A DNA stretch of 64,000 nt from Bog-950 sp964631835 (GCA_964631835.1 CAZWAD010000001.1:248001-312000), one strand, 5' to 3'; shown: positions 51,142-59,941, counted from the first letter of the stretch. The notes: a model not told the origin generated them from the sequence alone. Translations and numbers: made by a program.

Positions 51142-52683
51142 ATGAAAAAACTGACAGGATTTTTTGCTCTTATGCTGATGCTGAAGAGTGTTTCAGCGCA
51201 GATGTATCCCGATAATATTTATGCCGACTCCGCATTTACTCCCTTCATTTACGGAGTTGCTTCAGGCGACCCGCTTCAGAATGCAGTAATCATCTGGACG
51301 AAAGTAGAGCCGGGCACAGAGCGGGTAGAAACAAACATTCCTCTTCGCTGGCAGGTTGCATCTGATTCTTCTTTCACAACCCTTGTCAACAGCGGTGAAG
51401 TGACGGCTACATCTGAAAATGATTTTACGGCAAAGGCAGATGTAACCAATCTGCAGCCGGGCCATCATTACTTCTACAGGTTCATTTCAGCTGATGGAAA
51501 ATTTTCTCAAACCGGCAGAGCACAAACCCTGCCCGATGATTCAGTGAAGCATTTCAGGCTGGCGGTGGTTTCGTGCTCCAGCATTTGGGCGGGATATTTT
51601 AATGCATACCAACGGATAGCTGAGCGCAGCGATATTGATTTTGTAATTCATCTTGGTGATTATGCTTACGATTTTGCCGACAAAAAACAACTGAACCGGA
51701 TGCCGGCAGAGTATCCGAAAGATGTTTCAAGCCTGAAAGAATGGAGAGAAAGGCACACCTATTATTTGCTCGACCCGGATTTGCGCGTTGCGCGGCAAAA
51801 CAAAACCTGGATTGCGTTATGGGATAATCACGATACCGACTGCGAATCTCCGGGAACAGTAGCAGAAGCTATTCAATCATTTTTTGAATACCTGCCTGTG
51901 CGGATTCCTGATAATACCGACCTCACCCGCATTTACCGTACATTTCATTTTGGCGCACTGGCAGACTTAACCATGATTGACATGCATCTTTTCCGAGGCA
52001 AGGAAGAATATGCCAGCGGCAAGAAGTGTGTTTTAGGTTTGAAGCAGGATGATTGGCTTAAAGCGGAGTTAAAAAAATCAAATGCGACATGGCGGCTGAT
52101 TGGCAACCAGGAAATGATGAGTGACTGGCTAAGCGAAGGTGCTCCGAAATTTGTCGCCAGCAAACGCGGTGACGGAAGGGTATTCGATCCAAGCAACTGG
52201 AATGGTTTTCCCGAGGACAGGCAGCGGCTTTATGATTTTATTGATACAAATAACATTGATAATGTTGTAGTTCTTACCGGTGACATTCACATGAGCTTTG
52301 TGATGAACCTGACCGGTTACCCGAAGGACAAAACGCGCTACAGCAAACGAACAGGTGAGGGAGCTATCGGTGTGGAGATTACAGGACCCAGCATTTCGAG
52401 AATCAATATGAAAGAAGCCGGTGTGCCTGCCGCTTTTATTCCTCTCGTTCAAAGAGTAAGCCGCAATCTGAATCCCCACCATGTTTGGTGTAAGTTCACC
52501 CAGCACGGATATTTTACGCTCGATGTAACCCCGGAAAAATGTTTAGCGGAATTTTGGTACGTGCCTATTGAAAAGAAAACGGATAGCCAAAAGTTTGGAA
52601 GGGGGTATACGGTAAGAAGCGGAGTAAATCACTGGGATAAGAAGCCCAACCTGAGCAGAGGGAAATCAACCTTCCCGAAATAA
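51142..52683 (+). CDS. Alkaline phosphatase D (PhoD) family protein
   Basis: A 513-residue exported metallophosphoesterase. A signal peptide ('LTGFFALMLMLKSVSAQ') is followed by an N-terminal Ig-like domain ('FIYGVASGDPLQNAVIIWTK') and the PhoD catalytic core: 'RLAVVSCSSIWAGYF', 'VIHLGDYAYDF' (Asp), 'LWDNHDTDCESPG' (Asn-His), and 'VVLTGDIHMSFVMNL' (Asp-His). PhoD enzymes hydrolyse phosphomono- and diesters such as teichoic acids, using Ca2+/Fe3+ in the model protein. The function here is phosphate scavenging by inference; no Pho box is evident. It is divergent from the GH3 gene. Confidence 0.92.
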   Translation: MKKLTGFFALMLMLKSVSAQMYPDNIYADSAFTPFIYGVASGDPLQNAVIIWTKVEPGTERVETNIPLRWQVASDSSFTTLVNSGEVTATSENDFTAKADVTNLQPGHHYFYRFISADGKFSQTGRAQTLPDDSVKHFRLAVVSCSSIWAGYFNAYQRIAERSDIDFVIHLGDYAYDFADKKQLNRMPAEYPKDVSSLKEWRERHTYYLLDPDLRVARQNKTWIALWDNHDTDCESPGTVAEAIQSFFEYLPVRIPDNTDLTRIYRTFHFGALADLTMIDMHLFRGKEEYASGKKCVLGLKQDDWLKAELKKSNATWRLIGNQEMMSDWLSEGAPKFVASKRGDGRVFDPSNWNGFPEDRQRLYDFIDTNNIDNVVVLTGDIHMSFVMNLTGYPKDKTRYSKRTGEGAIGVEITGPSISRINMKEAGVPAAFIPLVQRVSRNLNPHHVWCKFTQHGYFTLDVTPEKCLAEFWYVPIEKKTDSQKFGRGYTVRSGVNHWDKKPNLSRGKSTFPK

Positions 52684-52711
52684 GTTACCATTCACTTATT
52701 ATCTTTCGCCC

Positions 52712-53812
52712 ATGCCTTCGGCAAAGAAAAGGATTCTCTACATCGTTCAGCACCGATTCAACCGCTCACCGGGGCAACGCTACCGTTGCGAACAATACAT
52801 TCCTTTTTTGGAGGCTAATGGATTTGAATGCGTTTACTCTCCTATTATCAGTAATGAGCAGGAAGACCATGATTTGTATTACGGAAATTACTTTCGAAAA
52901 CTGACTTTGTTTCTAAAAGGAATTTACCGGAGAGTATGGGATGTATGGTGCGCTAAAGATTTTGATATCATTTTTATTTACCGCGAAGCATTTATGACCG
53001 GAACGGTTTTATTTGAAAAACTGATTCACCGGATAGGTGATAAAATCGTTTTCGATTTTGATGATGCCATCTGGAAACATGATGTGTCTCAAGGAAATAA
53101 GGCGCTCTCGTGGCTTAAGCGCCCTGAAAAGACAGATGACATTGTAACACTAGCTGATTTGGTATTTGCCGGAAATAATTACCTGGCGGATTATTCCAGA
53201 CAGTTCAACCCAAACACCGTAGTCGTTCCATCCACCATTGATTTAGATTACTACCGTGTTCCGCCCAAAGCGACTTCAAATGAAAAAGTCACTATCGGCT
53301 GGAGTGGCAGCCTTACAACCATAGAGCATTTCAAAATCATTATCCCTGTTTTGAAAAGGTTGAAAGAAAAGTTTGGTGAGAAAATTACTCTTCGTGTTTT
53401 CGGAACACCGGAATATAAGAATGAAGAACTCGGTATTGAAGGAATAGCATGGACCCCGGAAAATGAAGTAGAGCAGATTGCTGCTTTCGATATCGGTATT
53501 ATGCCGCTGCCCAACAACGAATGGTCGAAGGGGAAATGCGGAATGAAGGGGCTGCAATACATGGCGCTGGAAGTGGCAACCGTAATGACAGCCGTAGGAG
53601 TAAATAATGAAATCATTCAGGAAGCCGAAAATGGTTTTCTTGCATTGACAGACGATGACTGGTTTGAAAAACTTTCACGACTGATTGAATCGAAAGAACT
53701 GCGAACTAAACTTGGTAAAGCCGGCAGAAAAACGGTGGAGGAGAAATATTCTTCGCAGGCAATCCGGAATAATTATCTGTCGTACTTTCAAAAACTTGTG
53801 GCTGAAAAATAA
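52712..53812 (+). CDS. Glycosyltransferase, GT4-like
   Basis: A 366-residue GT-B fold glycosyltransferase. The N-terminal acceptor half starts 'KRILYIVQHRFNRSPGQRYR'; the C-terminal nucleotide-sugar half has 'KVTIGWSGSLTTIEHFKIII' and the conserved Glu-x7-Glu region in 'NNEWSKGKCGMKGLQYMALE' and 'VGVNNEIIQEAENGFLA'. It has no signal peptide and should act at the cytoplasmic face. It probably makes a surface or secreted glycan. A TATCTTTC element lies four bases before the ATG. The final 'EKYSSQAIRNNYLSYFQKLV' is a normal ending. Confidence 0.9.
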   Translation: MPSAKKRILYIVQHRFNRSPGQRYRCEQYIPFLEANGFECVYSPIISNEQEDHDLYYGNYFRKLTLFLKGIYRRVWDVWCAKDFDIIFIYREAFMTGTVLFEKLIHRIGDKIVFDFDDAIWKHDVSQGNKALSWLKRPEKTDDIVTLADLVFAGNNYLADYSRQFNPNTVVVPSTIDLDYYRVPPKATSNEKVTIGWSGSLTTIEHFKIIIPVLKRLKEKFGEKITLRVFGTPEYKNEELGIEGIAWTPENEVEQIAAFDIGIMPLPNNEWSKGKCGMKGLQYMALEVATVMTAVGVNNEIIQEAENGFLALTDDDWFEKLSRLIESKELRTKLGKAGRKTVEEKYSSQAIRNNYLSYFQKLVAEK

Positions 53813-53817
53813 ATTTG
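53810..53817 (+). promoter_or_regulatory. Bacteroidota -7 promoter box (TAAATTTG) of gene 53822
   Basis: An exact TAnnTTTG match overlapping the stop codon of the glycosyltransferase gene; four bases (CCGT) separate it from the next ATG. Confidence 0.55.
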
Positions 53818-53821
53818 CCGT

Positions 53822-54214
53822 ATGATTAAATCACTTTTTCTATTTGCCGCATTGATTAGCGCAAACTTGTTGCTTTCGCAGCAGGCGCTACCTGAAAATC
53901 TGCTTCGTACATTGCGCGACTCAACCACATCCATTGATATTGTTTTTTTGAAAGGTCAGGAAGGAAGCATTACAGCAGACGGCCCGAATGTCCGTGTTTT
54001 CAGTTCATTTGTTGAAAACAAAACCACGCAAAAAACCAGCACCTCACCCTCCGGCAATATCATGTGGCTGATTAACGGAAGAGAGTTCATTTCCGGAAGT
54101 TATTTTTTGACCGATAGCTCAGGATATTTTGTGCTGGTGAAAGATGGAAGTGAGTATGTAAACAAAATGTCTGCGCAAGGGGGTAACATTTTCAAAACCC
54201 AATTCAAAAACTAA
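53822..54214 (+). CDS. Secreted hypothetical protein
   Basis: A 130-residue exported protein. The signal peptide ('SLFLFAALISANLLLSQQ') ends near residue 20. The remainder has short beta segments ('SIDIVFLKGQEGSITADG', 'IMWLINGREFISGSYFLTD', 'GYFVLVKDGSEYVNKMSAQG') and no Cys, so it is not a lipoprotein. I recognise no family. It has its own promoter box and sits two bases before the YajQ-like gene, so both may be on one transcript. Confidence 0.7.
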   Translation: MIKSLFLFAALISANLLLSQQALPENLLRTLRDSTTSIDIVFLKGQEGSITADGPNVRVFSSFVENKTTQKTSTSPSGNIMWLINGREFISGSYFLTDSSGYFVLVKDGSEYVNKMSAQGGNIFKTQFKN

Positions 54215-54216
54215 TC

Positions 54217-54708
54217 ATGCCAAGCGTTGATGTGGTAAGCAAGGTTGACCCGCAAACTGTGGAGAATGCCATTAACGTGGCGAAAAAGGAAATTATTAAC
54301 CGGTACGATTTTCACGGTTCGAAAACAGAAATTGATTTTAACAAGAAAGAACTGACTATTCAAATTACTACCGAAAATGAAATGCGGATTAAAACACTCA
54401 TTGACATTATCATCGCCCGCGGAAGCAAGCAAGGTATTGACCCCAGAAGTTATGATGTAAGCAAAGAGCATTATGCTTCGGGCGCTATGGTGAAGAAAGA
54501 CATGAAACTGAAAAACGGTTTGGATAAGGAAGCGATGAAGAAAATTGTGAAAGCTGTTAAAGACACCGCGTTGAAAGTTCAGCCTTCACAAATGGATAAT
54601 ATTGTGCGCATAACAGGGAAGAAGATTGACGACTTGCAGGCGGTCATGTCCGTTTTGCGGAAAGGCGATTTCGGTTACCCGCTGCAGTTTGACAATATGA
54701 AATCATAA
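54217..54708 (+). CDS. YajQ family nucleotide-binding protein
   Basis: A 163-residue YajQ/DUF520 protein. The family opening 'MPSVDVVSKVDPQTVENAIN' and 'EIINRYDFHGSKTEIDFNKK' is present, with 'ARGSKQGIDPRSYDV' and 'LQAVMSVLRKGDFGYPLQF', the two alpha/beta-fold halves ending as usual 'DFGYPLQFDNM'. Family members bind c-di-GMP and other nucleotides in some bacteria and regulate transcription or virulence; the role in Bacteroidota is unknown. It starts two bases after the preceding stop; YbaB-like follows 16 bases later. Confidence 0.94.
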   Translation: MPSVDVVSKVDPQTVENAINVAKKEIINRYDFHGSKTEIDFNKKELTIQITTENEMRIKTLIDIIIARGSKQGIDPRSYDVSKEHYASGAMVKKDMKLKNGLDKEAMKKIVKAVKDTALKVQPSQMDNIVRITGKKIDDLQAVMSVLRKGDFGYPLQFDNMKS

Positions 54709-54724
54709 ACTAAAAGATAAAACC

Positions 54725-55024
54725 ATGGGCTTTTTAGACAACATGAAACAACTGATGGAAATGAAGCAGAAAATGGAGGAGACTAAAAAACGGCTCGACA
54801 CCATTGAAGTTGTTTCTGAAAACGATTACGTGAAAGTTACCGCCACCGGTAACCGGAAAATAAAAGACATTACCATTTTGCACACCGATGACAAAGTTGT
54901 TCTGGAAGGCAAACTCCAATCGGCTATCAACGAGGCACTCGAAAAATCGGACAATGTGATGCAAAGCGAAATGCTTGCCGTAACCAAAGGAATGATGCCC
55001 GACATTCCGGGGATAGGTCAGTAA
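54725..55024 (+). CDS. YbaB/EbfC family nucleoid-associated protein
   Basis: A 99-residue small DNA-binding protein of the YbaB/EbfC family. A long N-terminal helix ('MKQLMEMKQKMEETKKRLDT') is followed by a beta segment 'YVKVTATGNRKIKDITI' and a C-terminal helix ending in Met-rich 'SEMLAVTKGMMPDIPGIGQ'. Family proteins form dimers that bind DNA as a clamp. In many genomes the gene neighbours dnaX-recR, but not here. It follows the YajQ-like gene by 16 bases, so they are likely co-transcribed. Confidence 0.93.
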   Translation: MGFLDNMKQLMEMKQKMEETKKRLDTIEVVSENDYVKVTATGNRKIKDITILHTDDKVVLEGKLQSAINEALEKSDNVMQSEMLAVTKGMMPDIPGIGQ

Positions 55025-55035
55025 CTTATTAGCTG

Positions 55036-55043
55036 TACCTTTG
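55036..55043 (+). promoter_or_regulatory. Bacteroidota -7 promoter box (TACCTTTG) of gene 55048
   Basis: An exact TAnnTTTG match with four bases (CACG) to the ATG. Confidence 0.55.
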
Positions 55044-55047
55044 CACG

Positions 55048-56097
55048 ATGAACACCAAAAGCATTGACCTTGCCAACATTGCGCTGATGTTGGTTTCGTG
55101 CGTGGCTGCTTTTGTGCTTCCGTTTGAGTTGTTTCTCTTTTCGTATGCTGTTCTGGGACCACTGCATTATTTAACTGAAATCGGCTGGCTGCACAAGCGC
55201 AACTACTTTGCCAACGAAAAAAAAGATTATTACTGGCTGGTTGCCTTGTGTATAGCTGTAACGGGTTTGGCACTGGTTGCTACCTATAGCAATCTTCCAT
55301 TTTTTCAACCGTTTTATACATTTCTCACCGAAGTTTTCGGAAAGGGGGTCTTCGATGCGGTTACTGTTTTCATTTTCATGTCGTTCGCCATTGCTTTTGC
55401 AATGGTGCTTTTCCGTGATGTGTTTTCACGGATTTTATTTTTCGTCATTGCACTGGTTCTTGGTGCGGCATTGAGTAAAAGCCCTCCATTTGTGTGGGTG
55501 TTCGGAATCTTCCTTCCCACACTGATTCACGTTTTTGTCTTTACCGGTCTATTCATTTTACATGGCGCATTGAAGAATAAAAGCAAAACAGGAATTACTT
55601 CGTTGTTTGTTTTTGCGGCTTGCACCATCAGCTTTTTAGTCCTGCATCCTGATTTTACTTTTTATAAGGTGAGCGCCTATGCTGAAAGAGCTTTACTCGA
55701 AAGCGGGTTCGTTCAACTGAACAAAGCGGTGATTGAAATTTTTAAGCTCGGTGCATTTACCCGCGAAACGGTTTTTAATTCTGATGTAGGCTTGGGCATC
55801 ATGCGTTTTATTGCTTTTGCCTATACCTATCATTACCTCAATTGGTTTTCGAAAACACAAATTATTAAATGGCATGAGGTGCCGAAAAAACAATTGGTTA
55901 TTGTCATTGCCATTTGGGTTTCTTCTATTCTCCTTTACGCCTACAATTACAAAACGGGCTTAATGGTGCTTTACTTTTTAAGCATGCTGCATGTGCTGCT
56001 GGAGTTCCCGTTAAACTACCGTACGTTTATCGGTATAGGCAATGAATTGGCTCTTCTCTCCGGCCTGAAAAAGCCCGCGGTTGTGAAAAAGCGCTGA
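55048..56097 (+). CDS. Multi-pass membrane protein, unknown function
   Basis: A 349-residue protein with about nine hydrophobic segments ('IALMLVSCVAAFVLPFELFLF', 'ILFFVIALVLGAALSKSP', 'TLIHVFVFTGLFILHGALK', 'LVIVIAIWVSSILLYAY'). Conserved-looking His residues occur in or next to helices: 'GPLHYLTEIGWLH', 'PTLIHVF', 'ILHGAL', 'AYTYHYLNWFSKTQIIKWHE' and 'SMLHVLLEFPLNY'. Such a His pattern is typical of membrane metalloenzymes, but I do not recognise the family. It has its own promoter box; the next gene starts 61 bases downstream. Confidence 0.85.
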   Translation: MNTKSIDLANIALMLVSCVAAFVLPFELFLFSYAVLGPLHYLTEIGWLHKRNYFANEKKDYYWLVALCIAVTGLALVATYSNLPFFQPFYTFLTEVFGKGVFDAVTVFIFMSFAIAFAMVLFRDVFSRILFFVIALVLGAALSKSPPFVWVFGIFLPTLIHVFVFTGLFILHGALKNKSKTGITSLFVFAACTISFLVLHPDFTFYKVSAYAERALLESGFVQLNKAVIEIFKLGAFTRETVFNSDVGLGIMRFIAFAYTYHYLNWFSKTQIIKWHEVPKKQLVIVIAIWVSSILLYAYNYKTGLMVLYFLSMLHVLLEFPLNYRTFIGIGNELALLSGLKKPAVVKKR

Positions 56098-56158
56098 ATC
56101 TTCGTACTTTTCTTGCACGACTGCCCGCAATCATTATCTTCATTTTAAATTATTATCA

Positions 56159-57352
56159 ATGAAATATTATTTCTGTTTTGCCGGAATTGTTCTGCTGTGT
56201 TTGTTTTCATCATGCGGAAAATACAAAACCCCTGACGACAGCACCGGTAACGGAGGCAACGGACCTACCGACAGTTTAAAAATGAACCAGATTCAGGTTA
56301 TTGCCAGCCACAACAGCTACCATATTAAGCCCTCCGACAGCATCTATAATTTTCTGAGCAGTTTGTTCAATGCCGGATTTCTTCCTTCTTCCTTAGACCC
56401 GCAGGGAATTGACTACTCTCATCTCCCGTTCGACCAGCAGTTCAACAACTACAATGTGCGGGGATTGGAAATAGATATTTTCAACGACCCGGTGGGCGGG
56501 CAATATTACAACCGGCAGGGTGTTTCTCTTTCGGGTGGCGGAAGTGCGGCTTCCAACATTCCCGAACTGCAGCAACCCGGTTTTAAAGTAATTCATATTC
56601 CCGATTTCGATTTCGGGACTCATTACATTACTTTCAAACAATCGCTAACTGCGGTTTTTGATTGGAGCAATGCCCACCCGAATCATCTCCCCATTTTCAT
56701 AAACATTGAAACCAAAAACGATGCACCGGGCAACACACTCACCGGCCTGGGGCTTGCCACAAGCATTCCTTTTGATGCTGTAGCTTGCGATAATATGGAC
56801 GCAGAAATAAAATCTGTTTTCGGAAATGACTTACCTAAGGTAATTACCCCCGATAATGTGCGTGGCGCTTATTCAACGTTAGAAGAAGCGGTGCTTGCCG
56901 GCAACTGGCCTAAGCTGGCGCAGGCACGCGGCAAAGTTGTTTTCATTATGCAGGGTGGTGCAGAGTCACATTACAAAGCCGGTCATCCGTCCTTGCAGGG
57001 CAGGGCTATGTTTGTTTACAGCAACCCCGGTACTCCAGAGGCTGCTTTTGTTATTCACAACAACCCGGTGGGCGGCTTTGCGCAAATTCAGCAGCGCGTG
57101 GCGCAGGGGTACATTGTACGCACCCGTGCCGATGCCGGCACCAACGAAGCCCGCACCGGTGATTATACCGATATGAATGCCGCTTTTAGCAGCTGGGCGC
57201 AGATTGTTTCTACCGATTACTACAAAGCTGATGAGCGCGCAGGCACACCGGGCTGGACAGACTATCATGTGCAATTTCCCAATGGCGAGCTGGCGCGGAT
57301 AGACAGCGTTTCAGCAAGCGATAAGCTAACGCTTGGAGTCCTGAAAGAATAA
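56159..57352 (+). CDS. Ca2+-dependent phosphoinositide-specific phospholipase C lipoprotein
   Basis: A 397-residue exported enzyme of the bacterial Ca2+-dependent PI-PLC type. The lipobox is in 'VLLCLFSSCGKYK' (Cys at about residue 20). The catalytic domain begins 'NQIQVIASHNSYHIKP' (first His of the TIM-barrel) and has 'VRGLEIDIFNDP' (Glu/Asp calcium site) and 'FINIETKND' (Glu), then 'RTRADAGTNEARTGDY' near the end. The enzyme cleaves phosphatidylinositol or related lipids; its physiological target is unknown, but many Bacteroidota make inositol lipids. It is apparently monocistronic. Confidence 0.88.
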   Translation: MKYYFCFAGIVLLCLFSSCGKYKTPDDSTGNGGNGPTDSLKMNQIQVIASHNSYHIKPSDSIYNFLSSLFNAGFLPSSLDPQGIDYSHLPFDQQFNNYNVRGLEIDIFNDPVGGQYYNRQGVSLSGGGSAASNIPELQQPGFKVIHIPDFDFGTHYITFKQSLTAVFDWSNAHPNHLPIFINIETKNDAPGNTLTGLGLATSIPFDAVACDNMDAEIKSVFGNDLPKVITPDNVRGAYSTLEEAVLAGNWPKLAQARGKVVFIMQGGAESHYKAGHPSLQGRAMFVYSNPGTPEAAFVIHNNPVGGFAQIQQRVAQGYIVRTRADAGTNEARTGDYTDMNAAFSSWAQIVSTDYYKADERAGTPGWTDYHVQFPNGELARIDSVSASDKLTLGVLKE

Positions 57353-57374
57353 TTTTCACTTAACATCCGATTGG

Positions 57375-57382
57375 TAAATTTG
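57375..57382 (+). promoter_or_regulatory. Bacteroidota -7 promoter box (TAAATTTG) of gene 57387
   Basis: An exact TAnnTTTG match, four bases (TTCC) before the GTG start codon. It supports the GTG start. Confidence 0.55.
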
Positions 57383-57386
57383 TTCC

Positions 57387-58181
57387 GTGGCAAACGGGCA
57401 AAAACGAAAAGTAAAACTGGTGGTCATCAGCGATGTTCACCTCGGTTTTATAGGCTGCCGCGCCAAAGAACTCAATCAATATCTCGAAAGCATTTTTCCC
57501 GAAACGCTGATTATCAATGGCGATTTTATTGACATTTGGCAGTTCCGCACGTATTATTTCCCGAATAGTCATTCCCAGGTTCTTCAGCAGGTTTTCAAAT
57601 TTATTTCGGAAGGAGTAAAGGTGTATTACCTGACCGGAAACCACGATGAGCTGATGCGCAGGTATTCGGAACTTAAACTCGGCAACCTCGAAATTCAGGA
57701 TAAGCTGGTTTTGGAATTGGATGGCAAGAAACACTGGTTTTTTCATGGCGATGTGTTTGATATTACCATGCGCGGTTCGCGGTGGCTGGCAAAGCTGGGT
57801 ACGCTCGGCTACGAAATTTTAATTCTCACCAACAAGCTCGTGAATTTCTTTTTGGGGTTGCTTGGGCGCCCCAAAACTTCTTTTTCGAGAAGCGTAAAGG
57901 CGGCTACCAAGCGCAGCATTAAAAAAATAAGCAATTACGAAATGACCGCTGCCGAAATTGCGCTGGATAAAGGCTACCATTATGTCATTAACGGGCATGT
58001 GCATATACCGGTGATTAAGGAGATAAAAACCGAGCGCGGCAGCGTAATGTACCTGAACAGTGGCGACTGGGTGGAGAACATGACCGCGCTGGAATACAAC
58101 GGGGAGTGGAAATTAGTCTGGTTCAAGAACCTGTACTTTCCCCAAACATGGCTGAAAGTGGATGAGGGCGATTTGCCGTAG
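57387..58181 (+). CDS. UDP-2,3-diacylglucosamine diphosphatase family metallophosphoesterase (LpxH-like)
   Basis: A 264-residue calcineurin-like phosphoesterase starting at GTG 57387. All metal-site motifs are present: 'LVVISDVHLGF' (DxH), 'IINGDFIDIW' (GDxxD), 'YLTGNHDELMRR' (GNHD), 'WFFHGDVFDITMRG' and 'VINGHVHIPV' (GHxH). The pattern and length place it with the LpxH/UDP-diacylglucosamine hydrolase relatives of Bacteroidota; some of these act in lipid A synthesis while others are phosphatases of unknown substrate. It is convergent with a small secreted protein gene, eight bases apart. Confidence 0.9.
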   Translation: MANGQKRKVKLVVISDVHLGFIGCRAKELNQYLESIFPETLIINGDFIDIWQFRTYYFPNSHSQVLQQVFKFISEGVKVYYLTGNHDELMRRYSELKLGNLEIQDKLVLELDGKKHWFFHGDVFDITMRGSRWLAKLGTLGYEILILTNKLVNFFLGLLGRPKTSFSRSVKAATKRSIKKISNYEMTAAEIALDKGYHYVINGHVHIPVIKEIKTERGSVMYLNSGDWVENMTALEYNGEWKLVWFKNLYFPQTWLKVDEGDLP

Positions 58182-58189
58182 CTTTTGAC

Positions 58190-58642
58190 TTATAATTTTT
58201 CATCTGTCAATGGGTGCTTTAGTTCCGGTTGTTTGGATGATTCCTTCTTGAAATATCCGTGAGCATATACTCCGTGCCCCCAGCAAGGACCACTTTTCGT
58301 TTCCTGCACATCAATTCCTTTTTTTGTAAAGCTGAAAGTTGTTACACAATCTTCGTCAGTATGAACGGCAACGTTGTTGGCAAAGGTTAGTGTATCAACA
58401 AAAGAACCGGAGTTATAGCTTGGGGCACCTTTGCAGATGTAAAAAGTCATTACAATTTTAGTATCGTTTATTTTTTTTACCTGAATTGAACCGGTGTATC
58501 CGTAAATCTCGCCATCCTTTTTAGTTGTCTTACCTTGAAAAACATATGTTCCTGTGGGGTTGAAAGTAGATTGTCCGAATGCCTGCGCTAAGCAACATCC
58601 GGTTATCAGCAAACATATGGTGATGATAAATAAGCGAGTCAT
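58190..58642 (-). CDS. Secreted hypothetical protein
   Basis: A 150-residue exported protein with signal peptide ('LFIITICLLITGCCLAQAFG'). The Cys in 'ITGCC' could serve as a lipobox, or cleavage could be at AQA. The mature part begins 'FNPTGTYVFQGKTTKKDGEI' and has beta strands typical of a small lipocalin-like sheet ('IYGYTGSIQVKKINDTKIVM'), four Cys residues that may form disulfides, and a conserved-looking 'GPCWGHGVYAHGYFKK'. I do not recognise the family. A perfect TATCTTTG box stands four bases before the ATG. Confidence 0.72.
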   Translation of the reverse strand: MTRLFIITICLLITGCCLAQAFGQSTFNPTGTYVFQGKTTKKDGEIYGYTGSIQVKKINDTKIVMTFYICKGAPSYNSGSFVDTLTFANNVAVHTDEDCVTTFSFTKKGIDVQETKSGPCWGHGVYAHGYFKKESSKQPELKHPLTDEKL

Positions 58643-58646
58643 TACC

Positions 58647-58654
58647 CAAAGATA
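58647..58654 (-). promoter_or_regulatory. Bacteroidota -7 promoter box (TATCTTTG) of gene 58642
   Basis: An exact match on the minus strand with four bases (GGTA) before the ATG. Confidence 0.55.
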
Positions 58655-58687
58655 TCCAAACCTTCTGTTTAGCCTTCTTGAATTCCC

Positions 58688-59881
58688 CTACGGAAACGCA
58701 AAATTAACTGTAGCTGTTGCGCCTGCCGAAATGGTAACGTTGTTGGTAATAAAGTTAGCAGGGTTGCTCACCAGCGCGCAGCGCACAGTGTAAGTGCCCG
58801 GGGGTATAGCAGTTATTTCATACACTCCACCGGCACCGGTGTTGGCGGTAAACGAAGTGCCGTCAATGCTTACAGTGGCGTTGCCTGCGCCTGCGCCTTG
58901 CGTAACGGTACCGGTAAGGGTGCCGAGGGTGGATAGCGATGCCATAACTATATCGAGCGTGGTAATGGCACCGGCAGTTACCACTACGTTATTAATTACC
59001 TTGTCTTCGTAACCGGCTTTGTGAACCAGCAGGGTGTAAGTGCCGGGGTCGAGCACCGGTATCAGGTAATCGCCATTGGAGTTGGTGCTTGTGGTGGTGC
59101 CGGTTTCCTGAACTTCAATATCGGCATCTTCAACTTCGTTGCCCAGGGTATCGGTTACTTTTCCAACAATCGAAAAATCATCGGGGCTTATCGTTTCGCC
59201 CGGTATGGGCATATAAATAACTCCCCAGTCGCGGCATTTGCGCCTCATGCTCGGCTTGTTGCCTTCGTCAAAAGTAGTTTCGGTTTCGTTCCACATTTTT
59301 AAAATCAGCTTATCCGCTTCAGGGTTTTCGGCTTCAATAGCCTCCTGTGCGGCATCGTAAGCATCTTTAGCGTTTGCCTGCTGCAGGTTGGCGGTTTTAA
59401 AATTGTTGACAGCGGTATTTACTTCAGCCAGAGATGGAAAGGTGATGGGTGCACCGCCACCCGCCACGCGCGCGGTTTCACCGGTGTTTATTTTGCCGCC
59501 CCAGAAATTAATATCGGCTTCGCTTCTTATGGCGGGTATGGTGTTGTCGTTCAGGTCGAGCCCGTAACCGGGGCGGATATTGGCAGTAAAAGTTCCGCGG
59601 GCAATAGCATTTTGGAGTGCCGTATAAAAATGCGATATAAAAAGTTCGGCAGCTCTGCGCGTGGTTTTTACCAGCGCTGTACTGGCGCCCTGTGCAATCA
59701 GCGCAGCATCAACAGCATCCATTTTGGCTTTATATACCGGGTGGAGGGTATCTATGCGGGTGTCGGTATTGGCTGTGTAAGGAATAACCGGAGGCGCGGG
59801 CACCATATCCTTGCGGCTTTTTCCGGCATCCAGGGCTTCGAAACGGGCTTTGTTGTTCTGAGGCAGTCTTCGGGTGGGCAT
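58688..59881 (-). CDS. Protein with two carboxypeptidase-regulatory-like domains, no signal peptide
   Basis: A 397-residue protein. The N-terminal 230 residues ('MPTRRLPQNNKARFEALDAG' onward) are helical, Ala-rich and without signal peptide or membrane segment; 'NFKTANLQQANAKDAYDAAQ' is a likely coiled coil. Two CarboxypepD_reg-type beta-sandwich domains follow: about 238-310 ('VGKVTDTLGNEVEDADIEVQ', 'GDYLIPVLDPGTYTLLVHKA') and 315-397 ('LTGTVTQGAGAGNATVSIDG', 'IPPGTYTVRCALV'). Such domains usually occur on secreted proteins, so export without a classical signal, or a structural intracellular role, is unclear. Upstream lies a ten-unit repeat array. Function unknown. Confidence 0.8.
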   Translation of the reverse strand: MPTRRLPQNNKARFEALDAGKSRKDMVPAPPVIPYTANTDTRIDTLHPVYKAKMDAVDAALIAQGASTALVKTTRRAAELFISHFYTALQNAIARGTFTANIRPGYGLDLNDNTIPAIRSEADINFWGGKINTGETARVAGGGAPITFPSLAEVNTAVNNFKTANLQQANAKDAYDAAQEAIEAENPEADKLILKMWNETETTFDEGNKPSMRRKCRDWGVIYMPIPGETISPDDFSIVGKVTDTLGNEVEDADIEVQETGTTTSTNSNGDYLIPVLDPGTYTLLVHKAGYEDKVINNVVVTAGAITTLDIVMASLSTLGTLTGTVTQGAGAGNATVSIDGTSFTANTGAGGVYEITAIPPGTYTVRCALVSNPANFITNNVTISAGATATVNFAFP

Positions 59882-59941
59882 AACGTTGTGTTTTTAATGA
59901 ATAATTGATAACCGGCTGATAATCAAATTGATGACGAACCA

